Of a stretch of DNA of 16,936 nt, positions 1-6,241 are shown piece by piece (the first letter of the stretch is position 1; every line of letters starts with the position of its first letter). The stretch is taken from assembly GCA_012511645.1 (NCBI GenBank), contig JAAZFP010000025.1:1-16936 (forward strand). Direction: 5' to 3'. This stretch comes from Microbacteriaceae bacterium. Its GTDB lineage: Bacteria; Actinomycetota; Actinomycetes; Actinomycetales; Microbacteriaceae. The notes beneath the pieces are model-generated. The model was not told the origin of the DNA, did not search any database, and worked only from the letters and a program-made list of their open reading frames with translations. The position numbers and the translations under genes were made by a program.

Positions 1-939
1 CGAGGCCATTCCCGTCGCGATGAGCAGCGACAGCATCGCGCCCGCCTCGGCTTGGGTCATGCCGAGGCCGCCCATCAGAAATGGGGTTCCCCACAGCAGC
101 ACGAAGGTGTTCACGGGAAACGGCGTCACAAAGTGCACCCAGTAGGCGAGTCGCACGCCGGGCAGGCTCAACAGTCGCCGTACCTTTGACCAGAACCCAA
201 GGCCGGGAGGTCGCGGCCGCTCAGCTTTCACCGACGGCATCATTTCGGTCGCTGGCGTCCCGACAGCGGCGGGCACAGCCGTGCTGTCTGACACCCCCAG
301 ACACACCGCGCCTCGGCTCACCTTGCCGAGGCGGCCAGTCATGCGTTCGACCACACTGCCCATGCCGGGGTGATCTCTGAGCACCACGGATCCGAGCAGC
401 ACCACGAGCAGCGCCACCGCGGCAACCCCCAAGAAGCCGCTTGTCCAGCCGAAGGTATCAACTGCGATCGCAAGTGGGGTGACCGATACCAACTGACCGG
501 CCTGACCGATGAGCCCGGTCAGCTGGCCAAGCATTGGCAATTGCCTTACCGCGAACCACTCTGGCAACATGCGAATCACGCTGATAAACGTGCAGGCATC
601 GCCCGCACCCACCAGAATGCGAGCGAGCACAGCCAGTGACACATCGTGCACGGTTGCCATGGCCACCTGGCCGACCATCATGAGCAGCCCGCCGGTCAAG
701 ATCAGCGCGGTTGAGCCGAATCGGTCGAGCAGCACGCCCACCGGGATCTGCATCGCCGCATAGACGATGAGCTGAATGACCGCGAAACTCGCGAGCACCG
801 TCGCATCAATTGAGAAGTGCTCCTGCGCGGCCGGCCCGAGCGACGCAAGCGAGGATCGGTTCACGACCGCAACCGCATAGGCGAACGCGGCCACACCCCA
901 CACCAGCCAGGGAAGCAGATTGCGGCGGGAAGTGGTCAC
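1..939 (-). CDS. MFS transporter, N-terminal part (runs off left edge)
   Basis: Translating the minus strand from GTG at 937-939 gives 313 codons that stay open to base 1, so the C-terminus lies outside the window. The product is a Major Facilitator Superfamily secondary transporter of the inner membrane. About six hydrophobic segments lie in residues 10-190, followed by a polar loop of about 60 residues (190-255) typical of the link between the two six-helix halves, then the start of the second half. Residues 68-76 (GVLLDRFGS) match MFS motif A between helices 2 and 3. The NRSSL segment at 27-31 and the LGxAAxxHF-like stretch after it resemble a common actinobacterial MFS group. An in-frame TAG lies just upstream of the GTG, so this is the first possible start. 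There is no Shine-Dalgarno sequence; a TAGCAT box 6 nt upstream suggests a leaderless transcript. The substrate is unknown. Confidence 0.88.
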   Translation of the reverse strand, partial: MTTSRRNLLPWLVWGVAAFAYAVAVVNRSSLASLGPAAQEHFSIDATVLASFAVIQLIVYAAMQIPVGVLLDRFGSTALILTGGLLMMVGQVAMATVHDVSLAVLARILVGAGDACTFISVIRMLPEWFAVRQLPMLGQLTGLIGQAGQLVSVTPLAIAVDTFGWTSGFLGVAAVALLVVLLGSVVLRDHPGMGSVVERMTGRLGKVSRGAVCLGVSDSTAVPAAVGTPATEMMPSVKAERPRPPGLGFWSKVRRLLSLPGVRLAYWVHFVTPFPVNTFVLLWGTPFLMGGLGMTQAEAGAMLSLLIATGMAS

Positions 940-945
940 GAACCA

Positions 946-951
946 ATGCTA
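946..951 (-). promoter_or_regulatory. -10-like box for a leaderless MFS transcript
   Basis: The minus strand reads TAGCAT, then exactly 6 nt, then the GTG start. In actinobacteria a TANNNT hexamer at this distance places transcription initiation on the first base of the start codon. No good -35 is visible. This is inference from spacing only. Confidence 0.4.
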
Positions 952-1047
952 TCGCCAGGCATCAGCCTCACCGCTCAGGCGCGTCGCCCCCAGCACGTCA
1001 CACCTTTTCGGTCCACGGATCGCACGAGAACTGTCCCAGAACATGAC

Positions 1048-1077
1048 AAAGCCGCACCCCCGTGAGGGTGCGGCTTT
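1048..1077 (-). terminator. Intrinsic terminator after rpsO
   Basis: A perfect 12-bp stem (1048-1059 with 1066-1077, aaagccgcaccc against gggtgcggcttt) closes a 6-nt loop. It lies 24 nt past the rpsO stop. On the minus strand the stem ends in CTTT followed by a loose T-containing run. Because the stem also carries an A/T end on the other side, it could stop transcription from both directions and shield the MFS gene from rpsO read-through. Confidence 0.85.
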
Positions 1078-1101
1078 GCGAAGATCAGATGACCGTCGAA
1101 G

Positions 1102-1371
1102 TTATCGACGCAGACCGAGACGCTCGATCAGCGCGCGGTAACGAGTGATATCAACCTGCTGCAGGTATGCGAGCAGGCGGCGACGCTGGCCAACGAGCAG
1201 CAGCAGACCACGACGTGAGTGGTGATCGTGCTTGTGCTCCTTCAGGTGCTCGGTCAGACCCTTGATACGCTCGGTGAGCAGCGCCGCCTGAACCTCAGGA
1301 GAACCGGTGTCACCGGGCTTGGTCGCGTACTCTTCAACGATTGCCTTCTTCACCTCTGGTGCAAGTGACAT
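1102..1371 (-). CDS. rpsO: 30S ribosomal protein S15
   Basis: This 89-residue protein has the exact length usual for bacterial S15. S15 binds the central domain of 16S rRNA early in assembly of the 30S platform. Recognisable features are the DTGSPEVQ segment (residues 21-28), the LTEHLKEHKHDHHSRRGL block (about 39-56), and the end LIERLGLRR. The H/D/S-rich block and the following basic helix are the rRNA-binding surface in the family. The ATG at 1369-1371 follows a clear AAGGAG-like Shine-Dalgarno sequence about 8 nt upstream. The gene is transcribed alone, between its own leader and a strong terminator. In many bacteria S15 represses its own translation through a structure in the mRNA leader; the leader here has hairpins but no proven match. 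Confidence 0.97.
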   Translation of the reverse strand: MSLAPEVKKAIVEEYATKPGDTGSPEVQAALLTERIKGLTEHLKEHKHDHHSRRGLLLLVGQRRRLLAYLQQVDITRYRALIERLGLRR

Positions 1372-1454
1372 ATGAAACTCTCCTTACTGTTCGTTGCGCG
1401 GCGCTCACAGCAGGGTGCTGCGGCTCTCTCTATCCGCGGCCGTTTGACGGCAAC
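1372..1454 (-). promoter_or_regulatory. Structured 5' leader of rpsO (candidate S15 autoregulatory RNA)
   Basis: If transcription starts just after the TAGGAT box at 1461-1466, the leader is about 83 nt, long for an 89-codon gene. On the minus strand it can form GCCGT-CAA-ACGGC (plus-strand 1439-1451), then CAGCA-CCC-TGCTG (1408-1420). A GCGG/CCGC pairing also bridges the stretch between them. The Shine-Dalgarno sequence follows. S15 leaders in other phyla are known to bind S15 through varied folds; assigning that role here is inference. Confidence 0.35.
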
Positions 1455-1460
1455 CTTCAT

Positions 1461-1466
1461 ATCCTA
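1461..1466 (-). promoter_or_regulatory. -10-like box for rpsO
   Basis: The minus strand reads TGCTAGGAT, an extended -10-like element with hexamer TAGGAT, about 90 nt before the rpsO start. The same hexamer occurs before the antiporter gene and the parA-like gene. No convincing -35 is visible at 16-18 nt. Confidence 0.4.
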
Positions 1467-1512
1467 GCAGACACTCGCCGACTACTCCCCCACATCCCAC
1501 GGGTGCACCCGA

Positions 1513-1518
1513 TACGCT
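1513..1518 (+). promoter_or_regulatory. -10-like box for a leaderless Nudix transcript
   Basis: TACGCT fits TANNNT and is followed by exactly 6 nt (ggtggc) and the ATG at 1525. The GGTGG could alternatively act as a very close ribosome-binding site. The spacing equals that at the MFS and antiporter genes. Confidence 0.35.
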
Positions 1519-1524
1519 GGTGGC

Positions 1525-2040
1525 ATGAGTGACCTGAGGCACACCGGCGACGCCTGGGTCGTCGCCGCAGACGGCGGGCGATACTGGGGCAAGTTTGGCG
1601 CGGCCGGACTCCTCGCGTTCGATCCCTCCCGAGGCATTTTGATGCAGCTCCGAGTGAGCTGGAGCGATCACGGCGGCACCTGGGGCATCCCAGGGGGCGC
1701 CCGTCACGAGAACGAGGGACCCGTCGAGGCCGCCCTACGAGAGTCAAACGAAGAGGCCGGTGTACCGTTCGACTCCGTGCGTGCCCACTATCTCTACCAG
1801 ATTGACCGAGGCGGATGGACCTACACCACGGTCATTGCCGACGTGACCACGCCGTTTGAGCCCGAGATCACCGACCCCGAAAGCCATGCGCTCGGCTGGA
1901 TCGGGCTCGACGATGTCACCAGCTACGACCTGCATCCGGGGTTCGCCGCGAGTTGGCCGTTGCTCGCTCCCGTGCTCTCAGGCGACCGAGCTGCGATCGA
2001 CCACATGCTCAGCGAAGGCACCCTCACCCGCATCGCCTGA
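1525..2040 (+). CDS. Nudix hydrolase domain protein
   Basis: This 171-residue soluble protein should hydrolyse a nucleoside diphosphate linked to some group X, using Mg2+ or Mn2+. The Nudix box (GX5EX7REUXEEXGU) lies at residues 58-80: G58, E64, R72, E73, E76, E77, G79, V80, with all catalytic acidic residues present. S74 occupies a position that is usually hydrophobic. WGIPGG just before the box and the late LGWIGLDDV segment (about 123-131) are typical of the fold. Length is usual for a one-domain Nudix enzyme. The substrate (oxidised nucleotide, ADP-ribose, NADH or other) cannot be told from the box. The start has no Shine-Dalgarno sequence at normal spacing but has a TACGCT box 6 nt upstream. 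Its last 63 bases overlap the end of the convergent YhhN-like gene. Confidence 0.93.
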   Translation: MSDLRHTGDAWVVAADGGRYWGKFGAAGLLAFDPSRGILMQLRVSWSDHGGTWGIPGGARHENEGPVEAALRESNEEAGVPFDSVRAHYLYQIDRGGWTYTTVIADVTTPFEPEITDPESHALGWIGLDDVTSYDLHPGFAASWPLLAPVLSGDRAAIDHMLSEGTLTRIA

Positions 2041-2709
2041 TTGCCGCGCTGAGGCTGCGTGCAGCAGCGTGACGGTCGCAAAAATAATGAGGCCCTGCCC
2101 AATCTCATAGGTCGGCATCACGAATTTGCTCAGCCACGACGGCACATCCATGAATTCGCGAAATGCAATGATGGTGTCAGAAACCAGGAAGAACGCGCCA
2201 CCCCACGCAGCCACGGGGCCGAACCTGGTCGACAGCGCCGCAGTGCCACCGAGCACCAGGCCGTACACCGCGAGCGGCACAAAGAGGTCGCCAGCGTGGG
2301 GGCCCACAATCGCCAGCGCCCCCACCCACCACACCACATAAATCAGTGCCCACAGCGGCACCCTGCGAACGCCGAGCGCATTCGGCGCACGCCAGAACAG
2401 CACGATGTAGGCGAGGTGCGCGATGCCAAAGAACAGAATCATGGTCGGAAGCGTGGGCCATTCAGGGAAAAACAGCCCAGCGCCATCACCAATCCACGAC
2501 GTGGTGAGCGCAAGGAGCACCAGCACCATTGCCGCACGCGGCCAGGGGCGCAGCCGCCACACCGACCACACTGCGGCAAGCGCCAATGCCGGCATCAATA
2601 ATTGCTTTGTTTCATAGCCGCGGCCCGGAAGCTCGAACACCTGCAACACGACGTGCAGCACCGAAACGAGAATGTACGGGACAAACGGAATGATGGCGTT
2701 CTTGCGCAT
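1978..2709 (-). CDS. YhhN/TMEM86-family membrane protein (putative lysoplasmalogenase)
   Basis: This 243-residue integral membrane protein has about seven or eight hydrophobic helices between residues 6 and 217. It fits the YhhN/TMEM86 family, whose studied members cleave the vinyl-ether bond of lysoplasmalogens. Family-like positions are TKQLLMP (about 34-40), the SWIGD motif ending at D75, FLVSD ending at D178, and YEIGQ (201-205). Whether this organism makes plasmalogens is unknown, so the activity is inferred from family only. The reading frame opens 21 nt further upstream, but GAGGAG about 8 nt before the ATG at 2707-2709 supports this later start. The polar last 26 residues are not conserved in feel and are encoded largely antisense to the end of the Nudix gene. 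Confidence 0.82.
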   Translation of the reverse strand: MRKNAIIPFVPYILVSVLHVVLQVFELPGRGYETKQLLMPALALAAVWSVWRLRPWPRAAMVLVLLALTTSWIGDGAGLFFPEWPTLPTMILFFGIAHLAYIVLFWRAPNALGVRRVPLWALIYVVWWVGALAIVGPHAGDLFVPLAVYGLVLGGTAALSTRFGPVAAWGGAFFLVSDTIIAFREFMDVPSWLSKFVMPTYEIGQGLIIFATVTLLHAASARQSGDAGEGAFAEHVVDRSSVA

Positions 2710-2794
2710 ACCAGGGTCTCCTCGCGTCATTGCGATTCAGCGGTCAACGAACCGCGCACCCAGAGCGCGACCCGCAACCAGAAATGATTGGCAG

Positions 2795-2811
2795 CCGAGG
2801 ACGAGCCTCGA
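2795..2811 (-). terminator. Possible weak terminator after rraA
   Basis: CGAGG (2796-2800) pairs with CCTCG (2806-2810) around a 5-nt loop, extendable by one wobble pair. It lies 6 nt past the rraA stop on the minus strand. Only a loose T-containing run follows, so this may be a weak terminator or just a 3' end hairpin. Confidence 0.3.
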
Positions 2812-2816
2812 CGTGG

Positions 2817-3290
2817 TTAGTGTTCGACCAAGATACCGTCTTCGTCGCTAAAGAGCATCGCGCCTGGCCGAAACGTGACCCCACCAAACGTCACCGTCAC
2901 ATCGGCCTCACCAGCGCCAGTCTTCGTCGACTTCTGTGGGTTCGACCCCAGCGCCTTCACACCGATGGGCAGGGTCGAGATGACCACCCGGTCACGAATG
3001 ACTCCGTTCACAATGATGCCTGCCCAACCATGATCCACCCCGAGCTGCGCGATGATGTCGCCCACGAGGGCGCTCTCGAGCGCTCCCCCGCCATCGATCA
3101 CGAGCACCGCGCCATCGCCTGGCGTGCCCAGCACAGATTTCAGCAGGGCATTATCGCGGTAGCACTTCACCGTGCGAACGGGACCAGAGAACTGTGACCG
3201 TCCACCGAGGTTCTGAAATTGCGTGGTCACGGACTGCAGCTTCTCGCCGAGTTCGTCAACCAGGTCTGCGGTGCTGATACTGTCACTCAT
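2817..3290 (-). CDS. rraA: RraA family protein (RNase E inhibitor-like / HMG aldolase-like)
   Basis: From ATG at 3288-3290 the protein has 157 residues, close to the usual 155-165 of the family. The longer frame (176 residues from 3347) adds a non-conserved N-terminus and is less likely. Family signatures are GDIIAQL (77-83), the NGVIRD segment with R99 and D100, and the ALGSNPQKSTKTGAGE block (113-128). RraA in E. coli binds RNase E and restrains mRNA decay. Many relatives instead are class II pyruvate aldolases acting on 4-hydroxy-4-methyl-2-oxoglutarate and use the same Arg-Asp pair with a divalent metal. The sequence does not choose between the roles, and no aromatic-degradation genes lie nearby. 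A TAGTCT box and GGAGAG precede the start. It is divergent from the antiporter gene. Confidence 0.9.
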   Translation of the reverse strand: MSDSISTADLVDELGEKLQSVTTQFQNLGGRSQFSGPVRTVKCYRDNALLKSVLGTPGDGAVLVIDGGGALESALVGDIIAQLGVDHGWAGIIVNGVIRDRVVISTLPIGVKALGSNPQKSTKTGAGEADVTVTFGGVTFRPGAMLFSDEDGILVEH

Positions 3291-3297
3291 GCTCTCC

Positions 3298-3303
3298 AGA
3301 CTA
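3298..3303 (-). promoter_or_regulatory. -10-like box for rraA
   Basis: The minus strand reads TAGTCT, 7 nt (ggagagc), ATG. The spacing would give a leaderless or nearly leaderless transcript, although GGAG within the gap could also serve as a ribosome-binding site if initiation occurs further upstream. Confidence 0.35.
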
Positions 3304-3372
3304 GTCGCGCAGCCCTCACCGCTGCACTGTGTGACGTCAGATTTCATCGTCGGGAAGAGCGCTGCGTCGCCC

Positions 3373-3378
3373 TAGGAT
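3373..3378 (+). promoter_or_regulatory. -10-like box for a leaderless antiporter transcript
   Basis: TAGGAT is followed by 6 nt (gaagga) and the ATG at 3385. This matches the leaderless spacing seen at the MFS and Nudix genes. AGGA within the box or AAGGA beside the ATG could instead be read as a poorly spaced Shine-Dalgarno sequence. Confidence 0.4.
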
Positions 3379-3384
3379 GAAGGA

Positions 3385-4596
3385 ATGGATCTGACCTTCG
3401 TGCTCGTGCCGATCGCTGCCGTGATTGCTCCGTTGCTTGCGGCACTGGTGCGAAAGGCTCTCGTCGTGCCGCTGGTGGTGTTTGAAATTGCGCTCGGCAT
3501 GGCACTCGGCCCCGCCGGGTTCGGGCTCTTGCAAGACTCAGACATGCTCGACCTGTTCTCGCACTTGGGACTCGCAATGCTGTTTTTCATGGCGGGCAAC
3601 GAAATTGACCCGCAATCAGTTCGTGGCAGCAGCGGCAAGCGTGCGCTGGGCGGATGGGTGGCGAGCACTGCACTCGCGGTCGCCGCGGCAGCGTTCGTCG
3701 CAGACACCGCACAGAGCGCCGCGATCATTGCGATTGCCCTCACCGCGACCGCACTCGGCACCATCACCCCGATGCTTCGTGATGCGGGCATCACCCACGG
3801 AGCGCTGGGTCGCGCAGTGTCAGCTGCGGGAGCAGTCGGCGAGTTCTTACCCCTCGTCGCAATCTCCGTGTTCTTAAGCGGTCGCGCCCCCATCGCGGGC
3901 ACCATCTCACTCGTGATCTTCGTCGCGGTTGCCGCGCTCACCTTCTTCGTTTCGAACAGAGGTCAACGTCGCTGGTTGCAACGCATGGTGTCAGCGACGC
4001 TCCGCACGAGCGGGCAGTTTGCCATTCGCTTCGTGATTCTGCTGCTCGCCGCGCTCGTCACGCTCGCAGTGCTGCTCGGTATCGACTACCTGCTCGGCGC
4101 CTTCACCGCCGGAATGCTTGCGCGCGTCGTTCTGCGTGACGGTGATCCTGCAGAGCAAGAGGTGGTCGAGGCGAAACTCGAGTCAATCGCCTTCGGCTTC
4201 TTCGTTCCCATCTTCTTCGTCGCAACCGGCGCAACCTTCCCACTGCAACAGTTGTTCGCAGATCGCCATGCGCTGCTGCTCGTGCCGGTGTTCGCCGTCA
4301 TCATGCTCATCGTGCGAGGGCTTCCTGCGTTCCTTCTCGCACCGCGAGGATCAAGCCTTTCTGACCGCCGCACCGTGGCACTGTTCACCGCAACCACACT
4401 TCCGCTCGTCATCGCTGTCACGAGCATCGGCACCAGTGCGGGCGTGCTCGACGAAAGCACATCGGCAGCCCTCGTCGGTGGCGGCATGCTCACGGTGCTG
4501 CTCTTCCCCATGCTCGGTCTCATCGGCCGGTCACCCGCTCCCACACCCAACATCACAGCGGCAGACGACAACACAGCGCTCCCCGCACACGAGTAA
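3385..4596 (+). CDS. CPA2-type cation/proton antiporter
   Basis: This 403-residue membrane protein belongs to the monovalent cation:proton antiporter 2 (KefB/NapA-like) fold. It has 11-13 hydrophobic segments and no cytosolic nucleotide-binding or TrkA-N domain. Supporting landmarks are MAGNEIDP (69-76) on the helix 2-3 side, the TALGTITPMLRD stretch (122-133) and GRAVSAAGAVGEF (142-154). That last helix is where family members carry the ion-binding acidic pair; here it is G152-E153, leaving one acid. Later landmarks are LLGAFTAGML (236-245) and FVPIFFVATGATF (273-285), typical of the second half. It probably exchanges Na+ or K+ for H+ across the membrane for pH or ion balance; the ion is unknown. 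A short polar tail (382-403) follows the last helix. The gene is single, divergent from rraA and convergent with der. Confidence 0.9.
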   Translation: MDLTFVLVPIAAVIAPLLAALVRKALVVPLVVFEIALGMALGPAGFGLLQDSDMLDLFSHLGLAMLFFMAGNEIDPQSVRGSSGKRALGGWVASTALAVAAAAFVADTAQSAAIIAIALTATALGTITPMLRDAGITHGALGRAVSAAGAVGEFLPLVAISVFLSGRAPIAGTISLVIFVAVAALTFFVSNRGQRRWLQRMVSATLRTSGQFAIRFVILLLAALVTLAVLLGIDYLLGAFTAGMLARVVLRDGDPAEQEVVEAKLESIAFGFFVPIFFVATGATFPLQQLFADRHALLLVPVFAVIMLIVRGLPAFLLAPRGSSLSDRRTVALFTATTLPLVIAVTSIGTSAGVLDESTSAALVGGGMLTVLLFPMLGLIGRSPAPTPNITAADDNTALPAHE

Positions 4597-4628
4597 GGGT
4601 GCTGCCAGAAATGGCTCCCTCGGAGAAG

Positions 4629-4653
4629 CGACCTCGCCTAGCGGCGAGCTCGC
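4629..4653. repeat. 25-bp direct repeat, copy 1 (between antiporter and der)
   Basis: This copy is identical over 25 bases to 4678-4702 at a period of 49 bp. It contains the hairpin ctcgcc-tagc-ggcgag at 4633-4648. It lies in the 90-bp convergent gap and reads like a spare copy of the last codons and stop of der. It is preceded by gagaag in plus-strand sense. Confidence 0.85.
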
Positions 4654-4677
4654 AGCACACTGCAGGATCGGCCCAGC

Positions 4678-4702
4678 CGACCTCGCCTAGCGGCGAGCTC
4701 GC
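4678..4702. repeat. 25-bp direct repeat, copy 2 (over the der stop codon)
   Basis: This is the second exact copy. It spans the final codons (R-A-R-R), the TAG stop at 4687-4689 and 9 nt of der 3' UTR, and it can form the same 6-bp, 4-nt-loop hairpin. The two hairpins in tandem between convergent genes could act together as a 3' end or bidirectional terminator, but no T-tract follows either of them. Confidence 0.85.
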
Positions 4703-6231
4703 TTCTCACGGATGCGCATATTGATCACGATGGGTGAGCCCTCGAAATCGTAGCGTTCGCGCAGCTTGCGCTGAATGTAGCGGCGGTACCCCGGGTCGAG
4801 GAAGCCCGTCGTAAACAGCACGAACGTCGGCGGCCGGTTCTGCACCTGCGTGCCAAACAAAATTCTCGGCTGTTTGCCACCGCGCAGCGGGTGCGGGTTC
4901 TCCTGCGACAACTCGGCAACAAACGCGTTGAACTTCGCCGTCGGAATGCGCGTATCCCACGAATCGAGCGCAGTCTCGAGCGCTGGCACCAGCTTTTCCA
5001 GGTGACGACCGGTGCGCGCAGAAATATTGACGCGCGGCGCCCAGGCCACATGCGAAAGGTCCCGCTCGATTTCACGCTCTAGGTATCGCCTGCGCTCGTC
5101 GTCAAGCAGATCCCACTTGTTAAACGCGAGCACCAGCGCACGCCCTGATTCGAGCACCAGGTCGATGATGCGAAGATCTTGGTCACTGATCGATGCGGTC
5201 ACATCGATGAGCACCACCGCCACCTCGGCCTTTTCCAGTGCCGCAGCCGTGCGCAGCGTGGCATAGAAGTCTGCGCCCTGCTGCAGGTGCATGCGGCGTC
5301 TGATGCCCGCGGTATCTACAAAGGTCCACACCCGACCCGCGATTTCGACCTGCTCATCAACCGGGTCGCGCGTGGTGCCCGCCAGTTCGTTCACGACCAC
5401 GCGCTCTTCGCCCGCAGCCTTATTCAGCAGGCTTGACTTGCCGACGTTCGGCCGGCCGAGCAGTGCCACCCGACGCGGTGCTCCAAGCTGCGGTTTTGCC
5501 ACGGCAGACTCTTTGGGCAGCACCTTGATCAGAGCATCGAGCAGGTCCGCGACTCCCCTGCCGTGCAGGGCCGACACTGGCCACGGCTGACCGAGCCCGA
5601 GCGACCACAGCTGGGCAGCCTCACCCTCGTGAGCTGCGTCATCAACCTTGTTCGCGACGAGAAACACCGGCTTCTTGGTGCGACGCAACAACTGCACGAC
5701 GCGTTCGTCGGTGGCGGTTGCGCCCACGCGAGCATCAACCACAAACAGCACCGCATCACACAGGTCAATCGCGACCTCAGCCTGCGCCGCGACCGAGGCA
5801 TCGATGCCCTTCGCGTCGGGCTCCCACCCGCCGGTATCGACCACGGTGAAGCGCTTGCTCGTCCACTCCGCGGGGTAGCTCACGCGATCTCGAGTCACGC
5901 CAGCCACATCTTCAACCACGGCTTCTCGTCGACCGAGAATACGATTCACGAGCGCAGACTTGCCCACATTTGGGCGGCCCACAATCGCGACCACCGGCAG
6001 CGCCTCGGCCTCGGGTTGCTGGAACCCCAGAAACTCACCGTCTTCACCGATGATCTGGAGGTCATCGTCTTCGAGCTCGAAATCGTCGAGCCCCGAGCGC
6101 ATCACCCGAAGACGCTCTTCGTCGGTGACGACCAGCTCGGCATCTGCCGACTCGGTGTCGTCACCTGCGAAGGGAGCTCCCGCTTCGGTGTCGTCAAACG
6201 CTTCAAATTCTGCGTCGTTGTGTTCAGTCAT
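4687..6231 (-). CDS. der: Ribosome biogenesis GTPase Der (EngA)
   Basis: Der is a double-GTPase that helps mature the 50S subunit. From ATG at 6229-6231 the protein has 514 residues. An acidic, probably disordered extension occupies residues 1 to about 76. GTPase domain 1 follows, with GRPNVGKS at 85-92, DTGGW at 132-136 and NKVD at 194-197. GTPase domain 2 has GRPNVGKS at 259-266, DTAG at 306-309 and NKWD at 371-374. A C-terminal KH-like RNA-binding domain runs from about 425 to the end and finishes in a basic tail. All nucleotide-binding motifs are intact. The longer start at 6264 would overlap cmk by 23 nt; the chosen one leaves 10 nt after the cmk stop. It is the last gene of the parA-to-der operon. 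Its stop lies inside a direct repeat. Confidence 0.96.
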   Translation of the reverse strand: MTEHNDAEFEAFDDTEAGAPFAGDDTESADAELVVTDEERLRVMRSGLDDFELEDDDLQIIGEDGEFLGFQQPEAEALPVVAIVGRPNVGKSALVNRILGRREAVVEDVAGVTRDRVSYPAEWTSKRFTVVDTGGWEPDAKGIDASVAAQAEVAIDLCDAVLFVVDARVGATATDERVVQLLRRTKKPVFLVANKVDDAAHEGEAAQLWSLGLGQPWPVSALHGRGVADLLDALIKVLPKESAVAKPQLGAPRRVALLGRPNVGKSSLLNKAAGEERVVVNELAGTTRDPVDEQVEIAGRVWTFVDTAGIRRRMHLQQGADFYATLRTAAALEKAEVAVVLIDVTASISDQDLRIIDLVLESGRALVLAFNKWDLLDDERRRYLEREIERDLSHVAWAPRVNISARTGRHLEKLVPALETALDSWDTRIPTAKFNAFVAELSQENPHPLRGGKQPRILFGTQVQNRPPTFVLFTTGFLDPGYRRYIQRKLRERYDFEGSPIVINMRIREKRARR

Positions 6232-6241
6232 TGGTCTGTTC

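Noticed and set aside
2059..2601. 180-codon open frame on the plus strand
   Set aside because: It is antisense to the YhhN-like membrane gene; its polar His/Arg/Gln-rich translation is what antisense of hydrophobic codons yields.
3372..3941. 189-codon open frame on the minus strand
   Set aside because: It is antisense to the first half of the antiporter gene and shows only low-complexity Ala/Ser/Thr sequence.
4620..4710. Two copies of a 25-mer considered as a CRISPR array or insertion-sequence footprint
   Set aside because: There are only two copies, one of them inside der coding sequence, no cas genes, and no flanking target duplication or transposase.
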